Source: Bradyrhizobium sp. BR 10289
GTDB lineage: Bacteria > Pseudomonadota > Alphaproteobacteria > Rhizobiales > Xanthobacteraceae
DNA length: 64,000 nt
NCBI RefSeq assembly: GCF_019455385.1
Contig: NZ_JACOFR010000011.1
Span: forward strand, 124,001 to 188,000
Direction of reading: 5' to 3'
Part shown: positions 17,622-26,999 of the stretch, piece after piece
Layout of the letters: each line of letters starts with the position of its first letter
Position numbering within the stretch: position 1 is the stretch's first letter
Program-made: the position numbers and the translations under genes
The notes under the pieces: generated by a model
Databases searched by the model: none
What the model was told of the DNA's origin: nothing
The model's input: only the letters and a program-made list of their open reading frames with translations

Positions 17622-18242
17622 ATGCTCAAGCTCTACTACGCCACCGGCACCTGCGCGCTCGCCACCTACATCACCCTGGAAGAGGTCGGCGCCGACTACA
17701 CGGCCGAACGGCTCAGCTTCAAGGACAACCAGCAGAACAGCCCGGACTATCTCGCCATCAACCCGAAAGGCCGCGTGCCGGCGCTGGTGACCGACCGCGG
17801 CGTCCTCACCGAGACCCCGGCGATGCTGGCCTATCTCGCCCAGACCTTCCCCAAGGCGAAGCTCGCCCCGCTCGACGATCCCTTCGACTTCGCCCAGGCG
17901 CAGTCGTTCAACTCCTATCTCTGCTCGACCGTGCACATCAACCACGCCCACAAGATGCGCGGCGCGCGCTGGGCGACGCAGGAAAGCTCGTTCGCCGACA
18001 TGAAGGCGAAGGTCCCGCAGACCATGGGCGACTGTTTCAAGCTGATGGAGCAGAAGATGTTTAGAGGGCCCTGGGTGATGGGCGATCAGTTCACGATCTG
18101 CGATCCCTATCTCTACACGCTCTCGACATGGCTCGAAGGCGACAGCGTCGATATCAACGCGACGCCGAAGATCGCCGATCACTTCAAGCGCATGTCGGAC
18201 CGCCCGGCCGTGGCCAAGGTGATGGACGCGCAGAAGGCGTGA
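17622..18242 (+). CDS. Glutathione S-transferase, beta-class-like
   Basis: A 206-residue cytosolic GST. The N-terminal thioredoxin-like domain begins LKLYYATGTCALATYITLEEVG; Cys 11 matches the cysteine used by beta-class bacterial GSTs, and the cis-Pro loop KGRVPALVTD plus ETPAMLAYLA glutathione-binding helix follow. The all-helical C-terminal domain runs from about residue 85. ATG 17622 is chosen for the family N-terminus and the GAGG 6 bases upstream; an ATG at 17610 is also in frame. It follows the SnoaL-like gene by 83 bp and may be part of the same response to electrophiles or aromatics. Confidence 0.88.
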   Translation: MLKLYYATGTCALATYITLEEVGADYTAERLSFKDNQQNSPDYLAINPKGRVPALVTDRGVLTETPAMLAYLAQTFPKAKLAPLDDPFDFAQAQSFNSYLCSTVHINHAHKMRGARWATQESSFADMKAKVPQTMGDCFKLMEQKMFRGPWVMGDQFTICDPYLYTLSTWLEGDSVDINATPKIADHFKRMSDRPAVAKVMDAQKA

Positions 18243-18373
18243 GAGGATAGGGCGCGGCCACATTCTCCCCTGTCGTCCCGGGGCGGGCGAAGGGCGAACC
18301 CGGACCCCACTATACCCGCCCTGCACCCTTTAAGGCGCGGCCCTTGCCCGCCTCGACTTTTCCGGTTCCCGGC

Positions 18374-18399
18374 GGAACCTTTGGGTTCCCTCCGGCGTT
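18374..18399 (+). promoter_or_regulatory. EcfG-type general stress promoter
   Basis: GGAAC at 18374-18378 and CGTT at 18396-18399 are separated by exactly 17 bases. This is a perfect match to the sigma-EcfG consensus of alphaproteobacteria (GGAAC-N16/17-CGTT). It would start transcription near 18406, about 45 bases upstream of the heme oxygenase ATG. Confidence 0.8.
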
Positions 18400-18451
18400 T
18401 CCTCGCTTCCGGGGCAATCGCGCCCCGGCCTTGCGCGCGTTCGGGAATTTC

Positions 18452-19036
18452 ATGCTGGCTGGGGCTTTGGACGTTTCAATACATGTAGGCCACAGCCTCT
18501 CCGGACTCCGGGAACGATTGAGAGACGCGACGTCGGCGGCCCATCGGGAGCTTGATGCGCAATTGTCGTCGTTCGATCTCACGGTCTTGTCCGGCTATCG
18601 CCGTTTTCTCCAGGCCAGCGCCGGTGCATTGCTTCCGCTCGAAGCGGCTCTCGTCGAGGCCGGTGTCGCCAACATGTTTCCGGATTGGCCGGAGCGGGCC
18701 CGAAGTCGCGCGATCGCATCCGACCTCGAAAAACTCGGCAGAGACGCGTACGCCGCGGTGACGGTGCCGCCGCTGACGCCCGGCGGCATGATGGGCACGA
18801 TGTACGTGCTGGAGGGCTCCCGCCTGGGCGCGAAATTCCTGCTCAAGACCGTCGCGGGCGCTGCCGATCCACGGATCAGCGAGGCGACCGCCTATCTCCG
18901 CCACGGCAGCGGCAAGCGGCTGTGGCAGAGTTTTCTGGCGAAGCTCGCAAGCGAAGAAGCTTGTGACGAGGACGAGGCGATCGCGGCGGCGCGCCGCGCC
19001 TTCGTGGCGTTCGAGCAGGCGGCGGACCGCGCATGA
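18452..19036 (+). CDS. bphO: Biliverdin-forming heme oxygenase
   Basis: Opens heme to biliverdin, the chromophore of the phytochrome encoded next. The 194-residue product has the heme-ligand helix (RDATSAAHRELD near residue 25-36, His as proximal ligand) and the distal helix GGMMGTMYVLEGSRLGAKFL near residue 109-128. ATG 18452 is chosen because upstream in-frame starts would lie before the predicted EcfG transcription start. The stop overlaps the bphP start (ATGA at 19033-19036), so the two are translationally coupled. Confidence 0.9.
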   Translation: MLAGALDVSIHVGHSLSGLRERLRDATSAAHRELDAQLSSFDLTVLSGYRRFLQASAGALLPLEAALVEAGVANMFPDWPERARSRAIASDLEKLGRDAYAAVTVPPLTPGGMMGTMYVLEGSRLGAKFLLKTVAGAADPRISEATAYLRHGSGKRLWQSFLAKLASEEACDEDEAIAAARRAFVAFEQAADRA

Positions 19037-21576
19037 ACGAGGCCGTCAATCTCACCAATTGCGATCGCGAGCCGATTCACATTCCCGGCAGCGTGCAGCC
19101 TTTCGGTTTCCTGATCACCGTGCTGTCGGATTTCACGATCTGCATGGCCTCGGACAATGTCGGCAGTTTCCTCGGCACCGATGTTGCCGATTTGCTCCAG
19201 CAGCCGCTGTCGCGGGTCATTTCAGAAGTCGCGGTCGAGACCATCCGCAGCCGCGTCGACCATCTCAGCGGCCCCGATGCGACGGAACGCCTGTTCGGCG
19301 TCGCGCTGCAACCCGGCAAGCCGCTCTACGATCTCTCGATCCATTTTTCCGGCGCTTATCTCGTCATCGAGGCCGAGCCGAGCGTCAGCGAGCCCGGCGT
19401 CAATTCCGGCGAGCTCGTGCGCCTGATGCTGGATCGCATCCGCAAGACGCGCGGCATGACCGAGCTTGCGCGCGAGGCGGCGCGCCAGCTCAAGGTGCTG
19501 ACCGGCTTCGACCGCGTCATGGTCTATCAATTCCACCCGGACGGATCGGGCGAGGTGATCGCGGAAGCCGCCGAAGCCGGCCTGGAAAAGTTTCTCGGCC
19601 TGCACTATCCGGCCTCCGACATCCCGAAGCAGGCCCGCATCCTCTATCAGCGCAACTGGCTGCGCATCATTGCCGATATCGATTCAAAGCCCGCCCTCCT
19701 GCTGTCGACCGCCACGCACAATGCGGAATTGCTCGATCTCTCCATGAGCGTGCTGCGCTCGGTGTCGCCGATCCATATCGAATATCTACGCAACATGGGG
19801 GTCCGCGCCTCGATGTCGGTGTCGATCCTGCGCGAAGGCAAGCTGTGGGGTCTGTTCGCCTGCCACCATTATTCGCCGCGCTACATCTCGTTCGAGAAGC
19901 GCACCGCCTCCGAGCTGTTCGGCCAGATGTTCTCCTGGATCGTGGAGGGGCGCGAGCGCGAAGTGGACGTCAGCTACGAGGCCAGCGCCCAGAAAATCCA
20001 GGAACGGTTGATCGAGACGGCGGCGACGCACGAGCACAGCCGTCGCGCCATTGTCGATTTCGTCCGGGACTATCGCAAGATGATCGACTGCGACGGCGTG
20101 GCGGTGTGGTCCGACAACAAGATCACGCTCGACGGCGAGACGCCGACCGAGGCGGAGGTGAAGGATCTCGTCGCCTTCATCAACCGGACTTCGCCGGGCC
20201 GGATCTGCGCCAGCGCCGAGATCGCCAAGCTCTATGCGGCCGGCGAGGTGTTTCGCGACCGCGCCGCCGGATTCCTCGCCATTCCGATCTCGCGCACCCC
20301 GCGCGACTGCCTGATCTTCTTCCGCCGTGAGGTGGTGCGCTCGGTAACGTGGGCGGGAGCCCCGGACAAGGTCTACGAGGAGGGCCCGAACGGCCCGCGC
20401 CTGACGCCGCGCAAGAGCTTTGAGCTCTGGCAGCAGACGGTGGCAGGGCAGTCGAAGCCGTGGTCGGCCGCCGACATCCGCATCGCCGAAAGCCTGCGCG
20501 TCACGCTGCTGGAGGTGATCCTGCAATTGTCCGACCTCGCTGCACGCGAGCGCCGCGGGGCGCAGGAGCGGCAGGAGCTGATGATCGCTGAGCTCAATCA
20601 CCGGGTCCGCAACATCCTGAGCCTCGTCCGCGCGCTGGTGGCGCAGAGCAAGGATACCGCCCATAGCGTGGAAGAGTTCGCCAGCGTGCTGGGTGGCCGC
20701 ATCCAGGCGCTGGCCCGCGCCCATGACCAGATCACGAACCTGAACTGGGCGCCGGTGGCGTTGCGCACGTTGATCGAATCGGAGTCCGGGGCGTATCTCG
20801 GCGCACGGGCAGACCGTGTGAAGATCGACGGACCGGACGTCTCGCTTGATCCCAAGGCATTCGCGACGCTGGCCCTGGTCGTCCACGAGATGATGACCAA
20901 TTCCGCCAAATACGGCGCGCTGGCCGATTCCACCGGCCAGGTCGAGGTGGTCTGGCGGATCGATCCGACCTCCAGTCTCGAGATCGAATGGCGGGAAAGC
21001 GGCGGCCCGCCGGTGCAGCCGCCGACGCGCCGCGGGTTCGGCACCACCATCATCGAGCGCTCGGTGCCGTTCGACCTCAAGGGCGAAGCCGAGATCCGTT
21101 TCGACCTTTTGGGGGTCCAAGCCAAGTTCGTCATTCCGCCCAACTTCGTCCAGTTGGTGCCATCAATCGCAGGAGCCGCCATGCGCGTCGAAGAGCAGCA
21201 AGCCGGACGTCCCCGGCTGTCCGACACGGCGCTGATCGTCGAGGACAATCTCATCATCGCGATGGCCGCGGAGGTCATCCTGCTCGATCTGGGCGCCCGC
21301 CATGTCGACACCGCCGCGACCGTCGACCAGGCCCTGCGCGCAATCGAGCGCACCCGGCCGAGCTTTGCCCTGCTCGATCTCAACCTCGGCAGCGAGAGCA
21401 GCATCAGGGTGGCGCAGAAGCTGAAGGAGATCGGCGTCCCCTTCATCTTCGCAACCGGCTATGGCGAGCGCGCGCCGATCCCGGTGGACCTTGCTTCGGC
21501 GCCCGTGGTCCAGAAGCCCTACACGCTGGAAGTGGTCGAGAACGCGCTCGGCAAATTGACGCAGGCGAGCCTGTGA
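19033..21576 (+). CDS. bphP: Bacteriophytochrome hybrid kinase: PAS-GAF-PHY-HWE kinase-REC
   Basis: Red/far-red light sensor of 847 residues. PAS domain: about 5-110, with the biliverdin-binding Cys 10 in LTNCDREPIHIPG. GAF: about 140-300, with PASDIP at about 193-198. PHY: about 320-500. The kinase is of the HWE type: phosphoacceptor His 523 in AELNHRVRNIL and the WRESGGPPV segment. A receiver domain is fused at the end (about 730-845; ALIVEDNLIIA, Asp 782 in LLDLNLG, Lys in VVQKPYT). It forms an operon with the heme oxygenase behind an EcfG-type promoter. HWE kinases of this group often feed the general stress response, which would link light to stress here; that link is inference. Confidence 0.95.
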   Translation: MNEAVNLTNCDREPIHIPGSVQPFGFLITVLSDFTICMASDNVGSFLGTDVADLLQQPLSRVISEVAVETIRSRVDHLSGPDATERLFGVALQPGKPLYDLSIHFSGAYLVIEAEPSVSEPGVNSGELVRLMLDRIRKTRGMTELAREAARQLKVLTGFDRVMVYQFHPDGSGEVIAEAAEAGLEKFLGLHYPASDIPKQARILYQRNWLRIIADIDSKPALLLSTATHNAELLDLSMSVLRSVSPIHIEYLRNMGVRASMSVSILREGKLWGLFACHHYSPRYISFEKRTASELFGQMFSWIVEGREREVDVSYEASAQKIQERLIETAATHEHSRRAIVDFVRDYRKMIDCDGVAVWSDNKITLDGETPTEAEVKDLVAFINRTSPGRICASAEIAKLYAAGEVFRDRAAGFLAIPISRTPRDCLIFFRREVVRSVTWAGAPDKVYEEGPNGPRLTPRKSFELWQQTVAGQSKPWSAADIRIAESLRVTLLEVILQLSDLAARERRGAQERQELMIAELNHRVRNILSLVRALVAQSKDTAHSVEEFASVLGGRIQALARAHDQITNLNWAPVALRTLIESESGAYLGARADRVKIDGPDVSLDPKAFATLALVVHEMMTNSAKYGALADSTGQVEVVWRIDPTSSLEIEWRESGGPPVQPPTRRGFGTTIIERSVPFDLKGEAEIRFDLLGVQAKFVIPPNFVQLVPSIAGAAMRVEEQQAGRPRLSDTALIVEDNLIIAMAAEVILLDLGARHVDTAATVDQALRAIERTRPSFALLDLNLGSESSIRVAQKLKEIGVPFIFATGYGERAPIPVDLASAPVVQKPYTLEVVENALGKLTQASL

Positions 21577-21850
21577 CGAACGTCCAGCGGGACGTCCCCC
21601 GCAGCGATCTGCATGCGCCTGCGGGATTCGCGCCAAAATCTTGCGCAACTGCATAGGAGATCAGCAGAAATTGTATGCGCTTCTTGAGATGTGCGCGAAG
21701 AATTAGAAGGTTCAATTAACGAGTGTCCCTCATTGTGTCGCAGTGCAGCGCAGGTCGCCGAGAGGCGACCCGCGGCTGCCAGGGTGGCTGGTGACGCTGC
21801 GCCGGACGTTCGGCCGCCCGAAGTCACATGCATCTGGGTGGACAGTGGGA

Positions 21851-23860
21851 ATGCCGAACTTTCGTTTGCGGATCAGGGGGCGTCTTTACGCCGGGTTTAC
21901 GGCTCTCGTCGTGGTTGGACTGGTCATGGCCGTGACGGCGGTCTGGAATCTGCGGGAAGTGCAGGATCAAGTCGGAAAACAATCCACACTCGCGGACAGC
22001 ACCGCGCGGCTTCTCGAGATATCGACCCATATCAACATCATCCAGCGTGCCAATCTGCGTTACGTCCTCGACGGCAACGAGCCGGCAATGCGGACGGCAG
22101 CCGAGCGGGAGGCCGCAGCGACCGAGCTGCTGCAGGCGGCTGCCAAGGAAACGTCTTCGTCGGAACGGCGGAAGATCTACGAGGATCTTCTCGGCGATGT
22201 CGCGAAGATGCGCAGCCTGCGTGACTCTCTCGCGGACGCCGTCAACGAGGCGCGAACGGGCAAGGCGACGCTGCTGCCGAGCGGCGACGAGCTGACCGCC
22301 AAGACGAACAAACTGGTCGATGTCGCCCGCGCCGCCGTCGACGAGGACACCGCCTCCCTGGTCGCCGACCTGGAAAACAGGCTGCTTCTCGTTCAGATCG
22401 CGAACTGGCGGTTCCTGGCCCTGCGCGACGTCAAGGGGCCCGCCAACTTCAGAACCAACGTGGACAGGGCCATGCAGCGGCTTTCGGCGCTCGAAAAGAG
22501 CCCGCAGGCGGCAGAATTGCGAACCACTCTCTCGTCGGTGAAGACCTCGCTCGGAATCTACAAATCCGCCTTCGAGACGACGTCGGCAGCCATGCTCCAA
22601 GCCGACGAGATCTACCACAAGACCCTCGCGCCGTTCATCACCGAGAGCATCGGCAAGCTCAAGGTCGCAGAAACTGCCTTGAAGAAGGAATACAAGGACT
22701 CCCGCAGCACGACCGATGCCGTGATCGCGGGCACGACCACCGTGCAGGAGATCGCGGGCGGCCTTGCCATCCTGTTCGGCCTGATCGTCGCAGTCCTGAT
22801 CGCCCGCAGCATCGTCGGTCCGCTCACCTCGATGACGCGCGCGATGGGGTTGCTCGCCGGCGGCGATCTCAAGGTCGAGATTCCCGGCCGGGGCAATCGC
22901 GACGAGATCGGCGACATGGCCAAGGCGATCGAGGTGTTCAAGACCAACATGATCGACACCGAGCGCATGCGCGCGGAGCAGGTCGAGGTCGAGGCGCGGC
23001 AGGCCGAGAGCCGCAAGGCCGAAATGAAAAAACTGGCCAATCAGTTCGAGCGCGCCGTCGGCGAGATCGTGAACACGGTCTCGTCGGCATCGAACGAACT
23101 CGAAGCCTCCGCCGGCACGCTGACGACGACGGCCTCGCGGGCCCAGGACCTGTCGACGGAAGTCGCCAGCGCCTCCCAGGAGGCTTCGGCCAACGTCCAG
23201 GCCGTGGCGTCCGCGACCGAGGAGCTGTCCTCCTCCGTCAGCGAGATCGCGCGCCAGGTGCAGGAATCCGCCCGCATCGCCAATGACGCTGTCGGGCAGG
23301 CGAGCCGGACCAACGAGCGGGTCGGCGAGCTCTCCAAGGCTGCGGCGCGCATCGGCGACGTGGTCGAGCTGATCAGCACCATCGCCGGCCAGACCAATCT
23401 GCTGGCGCTGAATGCCACCATCGAGGCCGCCCGCGCGGGCGATGCCGGCCGCGGCTTTGCGGTCGTCGCCACCGAGGTGAAGGCGCTGGCCGAGCAGACC
23501 GCGAAAGCGACCGGCGAGATCGGCCAGCAGATCTCGAGCATCCAGGCCGCCACCGAGCAGTCGGTCGGCGCCATCCGGGAGATCAGCGGCACCATCGAGC
23601 GGCTGTCGGAGATCTCGTCGGCGGTTGCCGCGGCGGTAGAACAGCAGGGCGCGGCGACGCAGGAGATTTCCCGCAACGTCCAGCAGGCGGCTCACGGCAC
23701 CCAGCGTGTCTCGACCAATATCAGCGACGTCCAGCGCGGGGCGTCCGACACCGGCTCGGCCTCCTCGCAGGTGCTCTCGGCGGCGCGCTCGCTGTCGTCG
23801 GACAGCAATCGCCTGAAGCAGGAAGTCGCCAAATTCCTCAGCTCGGTCCACGCCGCCTAA
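21851..23860 (+). CDS. Methyl-accepting chemotaxis protein 1 of 2
   Basis: A 669-residue chemoreceptor. Membrane segment 1 (about 10-32), a periplasmic helical sensor of some 270 residues with few aromatic ligand-pocket clues, membrane segment 2 (about 300-325), HAMP (about 325-378), then a signalling coiled coil whose tip reads NLLALNATIEAARAGDAGRGFAVVA. No C-terminal NWETF-like pentapeptide for CheR/CheB docking is present; the protein ends SSVHAA. The ATG is taken at MPNFRLRIRGRLYAGF by comparison with the paralogue downstream. The 274 bp upstream hold no recognised gene. A strong terminator follows. Confidence 0.92.
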   Translation: MPNFRLRIRGRLYAGFTALVVVGLVMAVTAVWNLREVQDQVGKQSTLADSTARLLEISTHINIIQRANLRYVLDGNEPAMRTAAEREAAATELLQAAAKETSSSERRKIYEDLLGDVAKMRSLRDSLADAVNEARTGKATLLPSGDELTAKTNKLVDVARAAVDEDTASLVADLENRLLLVQIANWRFLALRDVKGPANFRTNVDRAMQRLSALEKSPQAAELRTTLSSVKTSLGIYKSAFETTSAAMLQADEIYHKTLAPFITESIGKLKVAETALKKEYKDSRSTTDAVIAGTTTVQEIAGGLAILFGLIVAVLIARSIVGPLTSMTRAMGLLAGGDLKVEIPGRGNRDEIGDMAKAIEVFKTNMIDTERMRAEQVEVEARQAESRKAEMKKLANQFERAVGEIVNTVSSASNELEASAGTLTTTASRAQDLSTEVASASQEASANVQAVASATEELSSSVSEIARQVQESARIANDAVGQASRTNERVGELSKAAARIGDVVELISTIAGQTNLLALNATIEAARAGDAGRGFAVVATEVKALAEQTAKATGEIGQQISSIQAATEQSVGAIREISGTIERLSEISSAVAAAVEQQGAATQEISRNVQQAAHGTQRVSTNISDVQRGASDTGSASSQVLSAARSLSSDSNRLKQEVAKFLSSVHAA

Positions 23861-23885
23861 TCGGCGCGGCCATTCGGAAAGCAAA

Positions 23886-23914
23886 GGTCCACGCGCATGC
23901 GCGTGGGCTTTTTT
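23886..23914 (+). terminator. Rho-independent terminator of chemoreceptor 1
   Basis: CCACGCGCATGCGCGTGG (23889-23906) is a perfect palindrome, followed by GC and six T residues at 23909-23914. The same stem core ends the second chemoreceptor gene. Confidence 0.9.
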
Positions 23915-24124
23915 GATGCTTGGGTGATTTTGGCCGTGGTCACGGCATCTTTCGCACGATCCTCCGTAGTCGACGTGTGGCAAAAGCAGCATTGAGTTAA
24001 GAACTATTCTTCATGGTGTCCCGGCACAGCACACATCTCCAGAAGGTGATTGCGGCTGTGCGGGTGGCCGCTGCGACGTCGGGGCGTCGTTCGGTTGCTC
24101 CATCTCACTCATCATGGATGGACG

Positions 24125-26140
24125 ATGAAGATGCCGAGCTTGCGTTTGAGAATTCGGGGGCGTCTCTACGCCGGCTTTTCACTTCTTGTGGCCGTCGGTT
24201 TGATCATGGCCGCGGTCGCGGTCTGGAATTTGTGGTCGGTTCAGGCCCAGATGATGCGGCTGTCCACGCTTTCGGACAACACGGCCCGCGTCCAGGAGAT
24301 CTCGATCAACCTCCAGGCACTCCGGCGCGCCAATCTGCGCTATATCTACGATGCCGACGAGCCCGCCTTCAAGGAAGCCGCCGAGCGCGAGGCGGCAACG
24401 ATCGAGCTGTTGAAGGCCGCGGCCAAGTCGACGATCTCGGACGAGCGGCTCAAGATCTACAACGGGCTCATCAGTGACGTCGACAAGATGAAGTCGATGC
24501 GCGAGCGCATGGGCGCCGCGGTCAACGAGACGACAAAGGGCAAGGCCGTTCTGCTCACCGGCGGTGATGAACTGACCGCCAATACCGGCAAGCTGGTCGA
24601 GGCCGCGCGCGCAACCGAAGATACCAGCGTGACCGCCCCCGTCGCCGATCTTGAATCGAAGGTCCTGCTGGTTCGCGTGGCGAACTGGCGCTTCCTGGCC
24701 CTCCGGGACGCCAAGGGGCCGGCGACCTTCAGGACCAACGTCGATCGGGCGCAGCAAGCGCTCAAGTCGCTGGAGGGGGCCGGTTTGCCCGACGAGGTCA
24801 AGGCAGCGTTCGGGCCGATCAAGAAATCGCTTGCGGCCTACCAGGCGGCCTTCGAGACGGCCTCCGCTGCAATCCTCAAGGCTGATGAAATCTATCGCAA
24901 CGACATCGCTCCGGTGATCACCGAAAGCGTCGACAGGCTCAAGGTCGCCGAGACCGGATTGAAGGCCGACTACCAGAAATCGCGCGCGGCCGCCGATGGC
25001 GTCATTGCCAGCACGACTTTTATTCAGGAGGCCGCCGGCGGCCTCGCTGTCCTGTTCGGCGTGATCGTCGCCTTCCTGATAGGCCGCAGCATTGCGGGCC
25101 CCCTGACCACCATGACCCGCGCGATGGGGCAGCTCGCCAGCGGCGATCTCAAGGTCGAGATTCCCGGCCGTGGTAACAGCGACGAGATCGGCGATATGGC
25201 GAAAGCGATTCAGGTGTTCAAGGAGAGCATGGTCGAGACCGAGCGCCTGCGCCACGAACAGGTCGAGGTCGAGGCGCGCCAGGCCGAGACCCGCAAGGCG
25301 GACATGCGGAATTTGGCCAGCCAGTTCGAGCGTGCAGTCGGCGAAATCGTCAACACGGTGTCGTCGGCATCGAACGAGCTCGAAGCCTCCGCCGGCACCC
25401 TGACGACCACGGCAACGCGCGCCCAGGATCTGTCGAGCGAGGTCGCTTCCGCCTCGCAGGAGGCTTCAGCCAACGTGCAGGCGGTCGCCTCCGCCACCGA
25501 GGAGCTGTCCTCCTCGGTCAGCGAGATCGCGCGCCAGGTGCAGGAATCCGCCCGCATCGCCAGCGAGGCCGTGGGGCAGGCCAGCCGGACCAACCAACAG
25601 GTCGGCGAACTCTCCAAGGCAGCCGCCCGCATTGGCGACGTGGTCGAGCTGATCAACACCATCGCGGGCCAGACCAATCTGCTCGCGCTGAATGCCACCA
25701 TCGAGGCGGCGCGCGCGGGCGAGGCCGGCCGCGGCTTCGCCGTGGTCGCCTCCGAGGTGAAGGCGCTGGCCGAGCAGACCGCGAAGGCCACCGGCGAGAT
25801 CGGCCAGCAGATTTCGAGCATCCAGGCCGCCACCGAGCAGTCGGTCGGCTCCATCCGGGAGATCAGCGGCACCATCGAGCGGCTGTCGGAGATCTCGTCG
25901 GCGGTGGCCGCGGCCGTGGAAGAGCAGGGCGCGGCGACGCAGGAGATCTCCCGCAACGTCCAGCAGGCCGCGCACGGCACCCGGCGCGTCTCGACCAATA
26001 TCGGCGATGTGCAACGCGGGGCGTCCGAGACCGGTTCGGCCTCCTCGCAGGTGCTGTCGGCGGCGCGCTCGCTGTCGTCGGACAGCAACCGGCTGAAGCA
26101 GGAAGTCGCAAAGTTCCTCAGCTCGGTCCACGCCGCCTGA
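24125..26140 (+). CDS. Methyl-accepting chemotaxis protein 2 of 2
   Basis: A 671-residue chemoreceptor with the same plan as the preceding gene: membrane segments near 12-34 and 302-326, a helical sensor between them, HAMP and signalling domain. The cytoplasmic part is nearly identical to its neighbour (only scattered changes over the last 290 residues), while the sensor parts have clearly diverged, which points to tandem duplication and a change of ligand. It also lacks a CheR-docking pentapeptide. ATG 24125 (MKMPSLRLRIRGRL) is chosen; ATG 24131 would drop two residues. Confidence 0.92.
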   Translation: MKMPSLRLRIRGRLYAGFSLLVAVGLIMAAVAVWNLWSVQAQMMRLSTLSDNTARVQEISINLQALRRANLRYIYDADEPAFKEAAEREAATIELLKAAAKSTISDERLKIYNGLISDVDKMKSMRERMGAAVNETTKGKAVLLTGGDELTANTGKLVEAARATEDTSVTAPVADLESKVLLVRVANWRFLALRDAKGPATFRTNVDRAQQALKSLEGAGLPDEVKAAFGPIKKSLAAYQAAFETASAAILKADEIYRNDIAPVITESVDRLKVAETGLKADYQKSRAAADGVIASTTFIQEAAGGLAVLFGVIVAFLIGRSIAGPLTTMTRAMGQLASGDLKVEIPGRGNSDEIGDMAKAIQVFKESMVETERLRHEQVEVEARQAETRKADMRNLASQFERAVGEIVNTVSSASNELEASAGTLTTTATRAQDLSSEVASASQEASANVQAVASATEELSSSVSEIARQVQESARIASEAVGQASRTNQQVGELSKAAARIGDVVELINTIAGQTNLLALNATIEAARAGEAGRGFAVVASEVKALAEQTAKATGEIGQQISSIQAATEQSVGSIREISGTIERLSEISSAVAAAVEEQGAATQEISRNVQQAAHGTRRVSTNIGDVQRGASETGSASSQVLSAARSLSSDSNRLKQEVAKFLSSVHAA

Positions 26141-26145
26141 AAGCA

Positions 26146-26173
26146 AAAGGCCACGCGCATGCGCGTGGCCTTT
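26146..26173. terminator. Perfect-palindrome bidirectional terminator
   Basis: A 28-bp perfect palindrome (arms AAAGGCCACGCGCA) lies between the chemoreceptor and the GST gene, which converge. The A/T runs at its ends give it a short U tract in both directions, so it can end both transcripts. Confidence 0.8.
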
Positions 26174-26192
26174 CCATCGCGACGTGGTGCGA

Positions 26193-26879
26193 TCAGGCGA
26201 CCTTGGTCGTCATGTGCTTGAACATGTTGCTGCGCGCCTCGTCGTCCATCTCGGCCTTGAAGGTGAACTTGTCCTTCAACGCGATCGCGCGCGCCGCGGC
26301 CGGCCGCGCCGAGATCTCGTCCACCAGCCGCTTCACGTTCGGGTAGCGCGCAAAGGCGTCGTCGCCAAGCTTGAACGGCACCATCCGCGCCCAGCCCCAC
26401 AGCGCCATGTCGAGGATCGAATAGGCATCGCCGACCATGTATTTGCGGCCGGCCAGGTGAGCGTCGAGAATCTTGTAGTGGCGGTCGGTCTCGTACTGGT
26501 AGCGGTTATGGGCGTAGTCGTGGTTCTGGTCCTTCGGCGCGAAATGCTTGAAGTGCACGGCCTGGCCGGAATACGGCCCGACGCCGGTGGCGATGAACAT
26601 CAGCCATGACAGCGCCTCGCCGCGCACGCTTGCAGCCGGCAGAAACTTGCCGGTCTTCTCGGCGAGATAGAGCAGGATGGCGTTCGAGTCGAACACGATG
26701 GTGCCGTCGTCGTCGATCGCCGGCACCTTGCCGTTCGGATTGACCTTGAGATAATCCGGCGTGAACTGCTCGCCCTTGCGGGTGTCGATCTTGACCGGCT
26801 CGTAGGACAGGCCTGCCTCTTCCAGATAGAGCGCGACCTTGGTCGGGTTCGGCGATCCGTTGAAATAGAATTTGAGCAT
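26193..26879 (-). CDS. Glutathione S-transferase family protein (Nu/YfcG-like)
   Basis: A 228-residue GST-fold protein. The N-terminus LKFYFNGSPNPTKVALYLEEAGL resembles the Nu-class (YfcG/YghU) disulfide reductases, in which the Ser/Asn-Pro-Thr-Lys stretch contacts glutathione instead of a catalytic Cys. The loop NGKVPAIDDDG (cis-Pro) and FDSNAILLYLAE follow, with a helical C-terminal domain from about residue 85. GGGGAGGA lies 5 bases upstream of the ATG at 26879, which fixes the start against two further upstream ATGs. It is not closely similar to the GST at 17622. Confidence 0.88.
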   Translation of the reverse strand: MLKFYFNGSPNPTKVALYLEEAGLSYEPVKIDTRKGEQFTPDYLKVNPNGKVPAIDDDGTIVFDSNAILLYLAEKTGKFLPAASVRGEALSWLMFIATGVGPYSGQAVHFKHFAPKDQNHDYAHNRYQYETDRHYKILDAHLAGRKYMVGDAYSILDMALWGWARMVPFKLGDDAFARYPNVKRLVDEISARPAAARAIALKDKFTFKAEMDDEARSNMFKHMTTKVA

Positions 26880-26999
26880 GTTTGTCCTCCCCATGTCTCG
26901 TTTTAGAGAATGAATGCAGCGTCGCGGCTTTGTGTGCCCGAACATGGCCGGGGAGGGCAACCGGCGAGTTTGCCGGGCGGTGTCTGCGCGAGGCGCAGA

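Noticed and set aside
21824..23992. A 722-codon minus-strand open frame
   Set aside because: It is antisense to the first chemoreceptor; composition is Gly/Arg/Asp-rich shadow sequence with no recognisable domain.
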